This document shows positions 30,722 through 33,896 of a stretch of 33,896 nucleotides of DNA, piece by piece (positions within the stretch are counted from its first letter, which is position 1; each line of letters begins with the position of its first letter). The notes beneath the pieces were generated by a model. That model ran no database searches. It worked only from the letters and a program-made list of their open reading frames with translations, and was not told where the DNA came from. Both the position numbers and the translations under genes were made by a program. The DNA comes from Myxococcales bacterium. Lineage in GTDB: Bacteria > Myxococcota_A > UBA9042 > GCA-2863065. The stretch covers positions 1 through 33,896 of the forward strand of contig JADMJS010000741.1 of the NCBI GenBank assembly GCA_018780435.1, written 5' to 3'.

Positions 30722-32560
30722 ATGGTCCTCCGTCGCATCGCCCCGATTCTGCTCGCCCTTCTCCTGACCTCGCCCATCGCGAGCGCCCGCCCCCCCAACA
30801 AAGCCACGCCCAAAGAAGCCGCGGCCTTCGTGAAGAAGGCGGACGCCGAGCTGCGTCGGCTCTGGGTGGCGCAGTCCAAGGCGGATTGGGCCAAACAGAC
30901 CAACATCACGCCCGAGACCGAAGCGGCGGCGGCCGCGGCCGGGTCGGCGGCGATGACGTGGATCACGAGCGCCATCAAGGACGCGCGCCGCTTCGAGCCG
31001 CTACTCAAGACTGGGAAGCTCGCTCCCGACGTCGAGCGTCAGCTCGTCTTGTTACGGGTGGCGGGTCAGCCGGCGCCGGACGACGCCCAGAAGACGAAGG
31101 CGCTGGCCGAGGTGATGGCCGGGATGGACGCCGAGTTCGGCAAGGCCAAGGCCTGTGACGCCGAAGGGACCTGCCGCGACCTGGGCGAGCTCGACGAGAT
31201 CCTGTCGACGGTCGCGAGCCCGGGCGCCGATCCCGCGGCGCTCGAAGCCGCTTGGCGACAGTGGCACGATACCATTGGGCGCACGCTGGCGCCCATGTAC
31301 CCGCGCTTCGTCGCGCTGGCCAACGAGGGCTCTCGCGCCATCGGCTACCGCGACGTTGGGGAGATGTGGCGTTCGGGCTACGACATGACGCCGGCGGAGT
31401 TCGAGACGACGTACCGCGCGCTCTGGGAGCAGGTGAAGCCGCTCTACGCGTCGCTTCATTGCTACGTTCGGCGTCGGCTCTCCGAGCGTTTCGGCGACGC
31501 CGTGGTGCCGAAGGGCGGCCCCATCCCGGCGCATCTCCTCGGAAATATGTGGGCGCAGGACTGGACTTACCTCTTCCCGCTGCTCGAGCCCTTCCCGGGC
31601 CGCCCCCGTGTCGACGCGACGCCCGCACTCGTCGCCCAGGGCTACGACGCCGTCCGGATGGTCAAGCTCGCGGAGACGTTCTTCACGTCACTCGGGATGG
31701 ACCCGCTGCCAGCGACCTTCTGGGAGCGGTCGATGTTCGTGAAGCCCGAGGGGCGGGAAGTGGTGTGTCACGCGAGCGCATGGGACGTCGAATATGCCAA
31801 TGATCTCCGCATCAAGATGTGCATCGAGCCGAACCACTCGGACCTCATCACCATCCACCACGAGCTCGGGCACGACTACTACTACAACCATTACTACACG
31901 GCGCCGGTGCTCTTTCAGACCGGCGCGAACGACGGCTTCCACGAGGCCATCGGCGACACGCTGGCGCTCTCGGTCACCCCCGCCTACCTGAAGCAGGTTG
32001 GGCTCCTCGACTCCGTCCCGGTGGACGACGAAGGCGCCCTGAACCAGCTCATGTACCTCGCGCTCGACAAGGTCGCGTTCCTCCCCTGGGGCCTCCTCGT
32101 CGACCAATGGCGCTGGGACGTCTTCAGCGGCCGAACCGGACCGGCTGACTACACGGCCCGCTGGTGGGAGCTGCGGCGCGAGCTCCAGGGGGTCGCTCCC
32201 TCAGGGGATCGCACCGCCGCGGGCCTCTTCGACCCGGGCGCCAAGTACCACGTCGCCAGCAACACCCCGTACGCACGGTACTTTCTGGCCACCATTCTCC
32301 AGTTCCAGTTCCACCGCGCGCTCTGCAAGGCCCGAGGGCACACGGGCCCGCTCCACACCTGTTCCATTTACGGAAGCCCAGAAGCCGGGAAGCCGCTCCG
32401 AGACATGCTCCGGCTCGGTGCGAGCCGGCCCTGGCAGGACGCGCTCTCCGTCGTCGCCCCCGGCGAACGCGCCATGGACCCGAGCGCGCTTCTCGCCTAC
32501 TTCGCGCCGCTGAAGGCGTGGCTCGACACGCAGAACGAGGGCCAGCGCTGCGGGTGGTGA
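30722..32560 (+). CDS. Secreted M2 peptidyl-dipeptidase (bacterial ACE homologue)
   Basis: 612 residues, starting at ATG 30722 with a signal peptide (MVLRRIAPILLALLLTSPIASA, cleavage before RPP). It matches angiotensin-converting enzyme throughout: the zinc site is His380-Glu381-x-x-His384 (HHELGHDYYY) with third ligand Glu408 in GANDGFHEAIGDTLALS, the ACE-type block, and the preceding region has the helical ACE N-lobe. Later segments (VAFLPWGLLVDQWRWDVF, LRRELQGVAPS, TPYARYFLATILQFQFHRAL) follow ACE order. Enzymes of this family remove dipeptides from peptide C-termini, with chloride dependence in animal forms. Secretion suggests a role in extracellular peptide use, fitting a predatory or scavenging lifestyle. 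It is single-domain and of full length. A 257-base gap precedes it and a 107-base gap follows. Confidence 0.95.
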   Translation: MVLRRIAPILLALLLTSPIASARPPNKATPKEAAAFVKKADAELRRLWVAQSKADWAKQTNITPETEAAAAAAGSAAMTWITSAIKDARRFEPLLKTGKLAPDVERQLVLLRVAGQPAPDDAQKTKALAEVMAGMDAEFGKAKACDAEGTCRDLGELDEILSTVASPGADPAALEAAWRQWHDTIGRTLAPMYPRFVALANEGSRAIGYRDVGEMWRSGYDMTPAEFETTYRALWEQVKPLYASLHCYVRRRLSERFGDAVVPKGGPIPAHLLGNMWAQDWTYLFPLLEPFPGRPRVDATPALVAQGYDAVRMVKLAETFFTSLGMDPLPATFWERSMFVKPEGREVVCHASAWDVEYANDLRIKMCIEPNHSDLITIHHELGHDYYYNHYYTAPVLFQTGANDGFHEAIGDTLALSVTPAYLKQVGLLDSVPVDDEGALNQLMYLALDKVAFLPWGLLVDQWRWDVFSGRTGPADYTARWWELRRELQGVAPSGDRTAAGLFDPGAKYHVASNTPYARYFLATILQFQFHRALCKARGHTGPLHTCSIYGSPEAGKPLRDMLRLGASRPWQDALSVVAPGERAMDPSALLAYFAPLKAWLDTQNEGQRCGW

Positions 32561-32667
32561 CTACGCTCTGGGCTCCCCATGCCATTGGCTTGCCACTGAG
32601 ACGGGGGTAGAACTGGGCCTGCCGATGCGCGACGTCCGCCATCGCGCCTCATCGACCCAGGAGCCCC

Positions 32668-33291
32668 ATGCCGACTCTCGAGCTCACCTACTTCGACTCA
32701 CCGGGCCGCGCGGAGCCCATTCGCGTCGCCCTCTTCATGAGCGGCCTCGCCTTCAACGACCACCGTCTGAAGTTCCCCGAGTTCGCCGAAGCGCGAGCCC
32801 GAGGAGACTTCCCCCTCGGCGCCGTGCCGCTGCTCGACGTCGACGGCGTCAAGATCGTGCAGACGGCTGCGATCCTCCGTTACGTCGCCCGGATCGGCGA
32901 CCAGACCCTGTACCCGACCGATCCGTGGGCGGCGCTCCTCGTCGACAGCGCGCTCGATTCCTTCAACGACACGCTATCACAGGCCCTGATGCCGAGCCTC
33001 TTCGAGCGCGACGCGACCAAGAAGCTCGCGATGCGCGCCGAGTTCGTGGCCGGTCCCATGACGCGCGTCATGACGTACTGCGAGGGCCTCGTCGGTCGGT
33101 CCGGCGGGCCCTTCGTGAGCGGCGCCACGCTGTCGATCGCCGACATCGTCATCGCGCTGCAGGTCCTTCAGATCCGCAACGGGATCCTCGACGGTATCAC
33201 CGGCGCGATGCTCGAACCCTACCCACGCCTGAATGTGCTGGCCGACGCCTATTCGGCGGACGCGCGGGTCGTCGCCTACAAGGCGCGGTAA
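32668..33291 (+). CDS. Glutathione S-transferase
   Basis: 207 residues, soluble. The N-terminal thioredoxin-fold domain (1-80) has LELTYFDSPGRAEPIRVAL with Tyr8 in the place used by sigma- and alpha-class enzymes for glutathione activation, VPLLDVDG with the cis-Pro, and the Gln-Thr glutathione contact in IVQTAAILRYVA. The all-helical C-terminal domain (90-205) has the conserved SIADIVIALQVLQI Asp-capping helix. Overall it looks closest to the sigma-class or prostaglandin D synthase-like group. These proteins conjugate glutathione to electrophiles. Start ATG at 32668 follows AGGAG. The gene has its own downstream hairpin and no partner gene; it may be transcribed with the ACE gene over a 107-base gap. 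Confidence 0.9.
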   Translation: MPTLELTYFDSPGRAEPIRVALFMSGLAFNDHRLKFPEFAEARARGDFPLGAVPLLDVDGVKIVQTAAILRYVARIGDQTLYPTDPWAALLVDSALDSFNDTLSQALMPSLFERDATKKLAMRAEFVAGPMTRVMTYCEGLVGRSGGPFVSGATLSIADIVIALQVLQIRNGILDGITGAMLEPYPRLNVLADAYSADARVVAYKAR

Positions 33292-33308
33292 GCCCAGGCC
33301 AACCAACC

Positions 33309-33341
33309 GGATCATTCAGCAAGCTCGGCGCTGAATGATCC
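33309..33341. terminator. Hairpin between convergent genes, candidate bidirectional terminator
   Basis: GGATCATTCAGC (33309-33320) pairs perfectly with GCTGAATGATCC (33330-33341), a 12-bp stem with a 9-base loop, 17 bases after the GST stop and 54 bases past the end of the small minus-strand gene. No strong T-tract is present on the plus strand; on the minus strand GGTTGGTTGG follows. Terminator or palindromic element. Confidence 0.5.
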
Positions 33342-33395
33342 CCTACAAACGTCAAACTCAGGCGCGCAACGTCGCCGTTGGGCGACGGGGTCGCT

Positions 33396-33815
33396 TCAGA
33401 TCCACAGCGGCTCGGCAGCGATCCCGTCGCGTTGACCCCGGCAGAGCAGGCGTCCTGTGTCGCCGATGGCGTCGAGGCGCGCGACGCAGTCCGTCAGCCC
33501 GACGGCCCAGGTCGCGAGCGCCGGGTTCGTCGCGGCGCGTCGGCAGAGGTCGAGCGCGCGGGCGAGCTCGTCTCGGGCCTCCGGGAGGGCGCTCTCGTTC
33601 GCGTCGAGCGTCACCGACACGGGGATCTCGAAGCGGATCGCCGGGGCCACCTCGAGCGGGCCGGCGAGGAGGAGGGCCACGATGACGTGACCACCGCGCT
33701 CGACGGCCTCGGCGTGGAGGTTGACCCAGCCCGTTGGCACGGCGAGGTCGCGCACACACCGGTCGAGCGCCGCTGTAGAGAGCGTGATGGGGGCAGAGAG
33801 CGGAGGGACGGCCAC
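33396..33815 (-). CDS. Small protein of unknown function
   Basis: 139 residues, starting at GTG 33815 with AGGA about nine bases upstream. The family is not recognised. It begins MAVPPLSAPITLSTAALDRC, then has an alpha-beta region: WVNLHAEAVERGGHVIVALLLAG, FEIPVSVTLDANES and a Glu/Ala-rich helix (PEARDELARALDLCRRAA). There is no signal peptide or TM segment. No catalytic motif is seen. Immediately upstream lies an intrinsic terminator for another minus-strand gene beyond the window, so this gene probably has its own promoter in the short gap. Codon composition matches the rest of the window, which supports a real gene, though the assignment is based on reading frame, start context and composition only. 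Confidence 0.6.
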   Translation of the reverse strand: MAVPPLSAPITLSTAALDRCVRDLAVPTGWVNLHAEAVERGGHVIVALLLAGPLEVAPAIRFEIPVSVTLDANESALPEARDELARALDLCRRAATNPALATWAVGLTDCVARLDAIGDTGRLLCRGQRDGIAAEPLWI

Positions 33816-33842
33816 CGGTTATTCCTGGTAGGGGCTTAAACG

Positions 33843-33873
33843 AAAAAAGGGTGGCCGCACGATGCGACCACCC
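33843..33873 (-). terminator. Intrinsic terminator of an off-window minus-strand gene
   Basis: On the minus strand GGGTGG (33873-33868) pairs with CCACCC (33854-33849), extended by CGC/GCG after one mismatch, and is followed directly by TTTTTT (33848-33843). The hairpin plus T-tract is the clearest intrinsic terminator in the window. It ends the transcript of a gene to the right of position 33896 and insulates the small gene that starts at 33815. Confidence 0.75.
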
Positions 33874-33896
33874 CCCGAAGCACCGCGGGCGGCTCA

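Overview
The window is GC-rich DNA with no RNA genes, insertion sequences or CRISPR arrays that I can see. Many exported proteins and lipoproteins, a Cys-rich lipoprotein, a TDxDG-type lipoprotein linker, a very large sensor kinase and TPR proteins of the kind common in predatory or gliding deltaproteobacteria suggest a chromosome of the Myxococcota (myxobacteria and relatives). That assignment is inferred from gene content and composition, not from a marker gene.

Layout. 1-4954 (minus strand): a truncated exported protein, an exported coiled-coil protein, a two-TM membrane protein coupled to a CbpA-like J-domain protein, and a secreted TPR protein. 5166-8757 (plus): XerC/D-type recombinase, HAD-fold protein and GH1 lipoprotein. 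8758-10012 (plus): a 330-bp hairpin-rich intergenic region, a DksA/TraR-type zinc-finger protein and a stand-alone macrodomain protein. 9985-15690: a 1171-aa hybrid histidine kinase (minus) divergent from a REC-GGDEF-EAL response regulator (plus); the 351-bp gap between them carries two palindromes, and the pair probably forms a sensor to c-di-GMP module. 15703-21747 (minus): a 2014-aa transglutaminase-like / DUF4011 / SF1 helicase / Vsr-like nuclease / DUF3320 protein, the best candidate for an unusual system (defence-type). 21839-23901 (plus): GltS-type transporter overlapping a lipoprotein gene by 4 bp. 23912-28020 (minus): glycosidase-like lipoprotein overlapping a Cys-rich repeat lipoprotein by 4 bp. 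28167-33291 (plus): MmcQ/YjbR protein, exported C39-like peptidase/beta-propeller fusion, secreted ACE-like M2 metallopeptidase and a glutathione S-transferase. 33396-33815 (minus): a small unknown protein, preceded by an intrinsic terminator for a gene lying beyond the right edge.

How the genes fit together: the window is a mosaic of short transcription units rather than one pathway. Three themes recur: envelope and secreted functions (GH1, glycosidase-like lipoprotein, ACE, C39-like peptidase, lipoproteins), signalling (hybrid kinase, c-di-GMP regulator, DksA-like protein, macrodomain) and DNA transactions (XerC, giant helicase-nuclease). Gene starts were chosen from ribosome-binding sites, signal peptides and overlaps; several differ from the longest possible reading frame.
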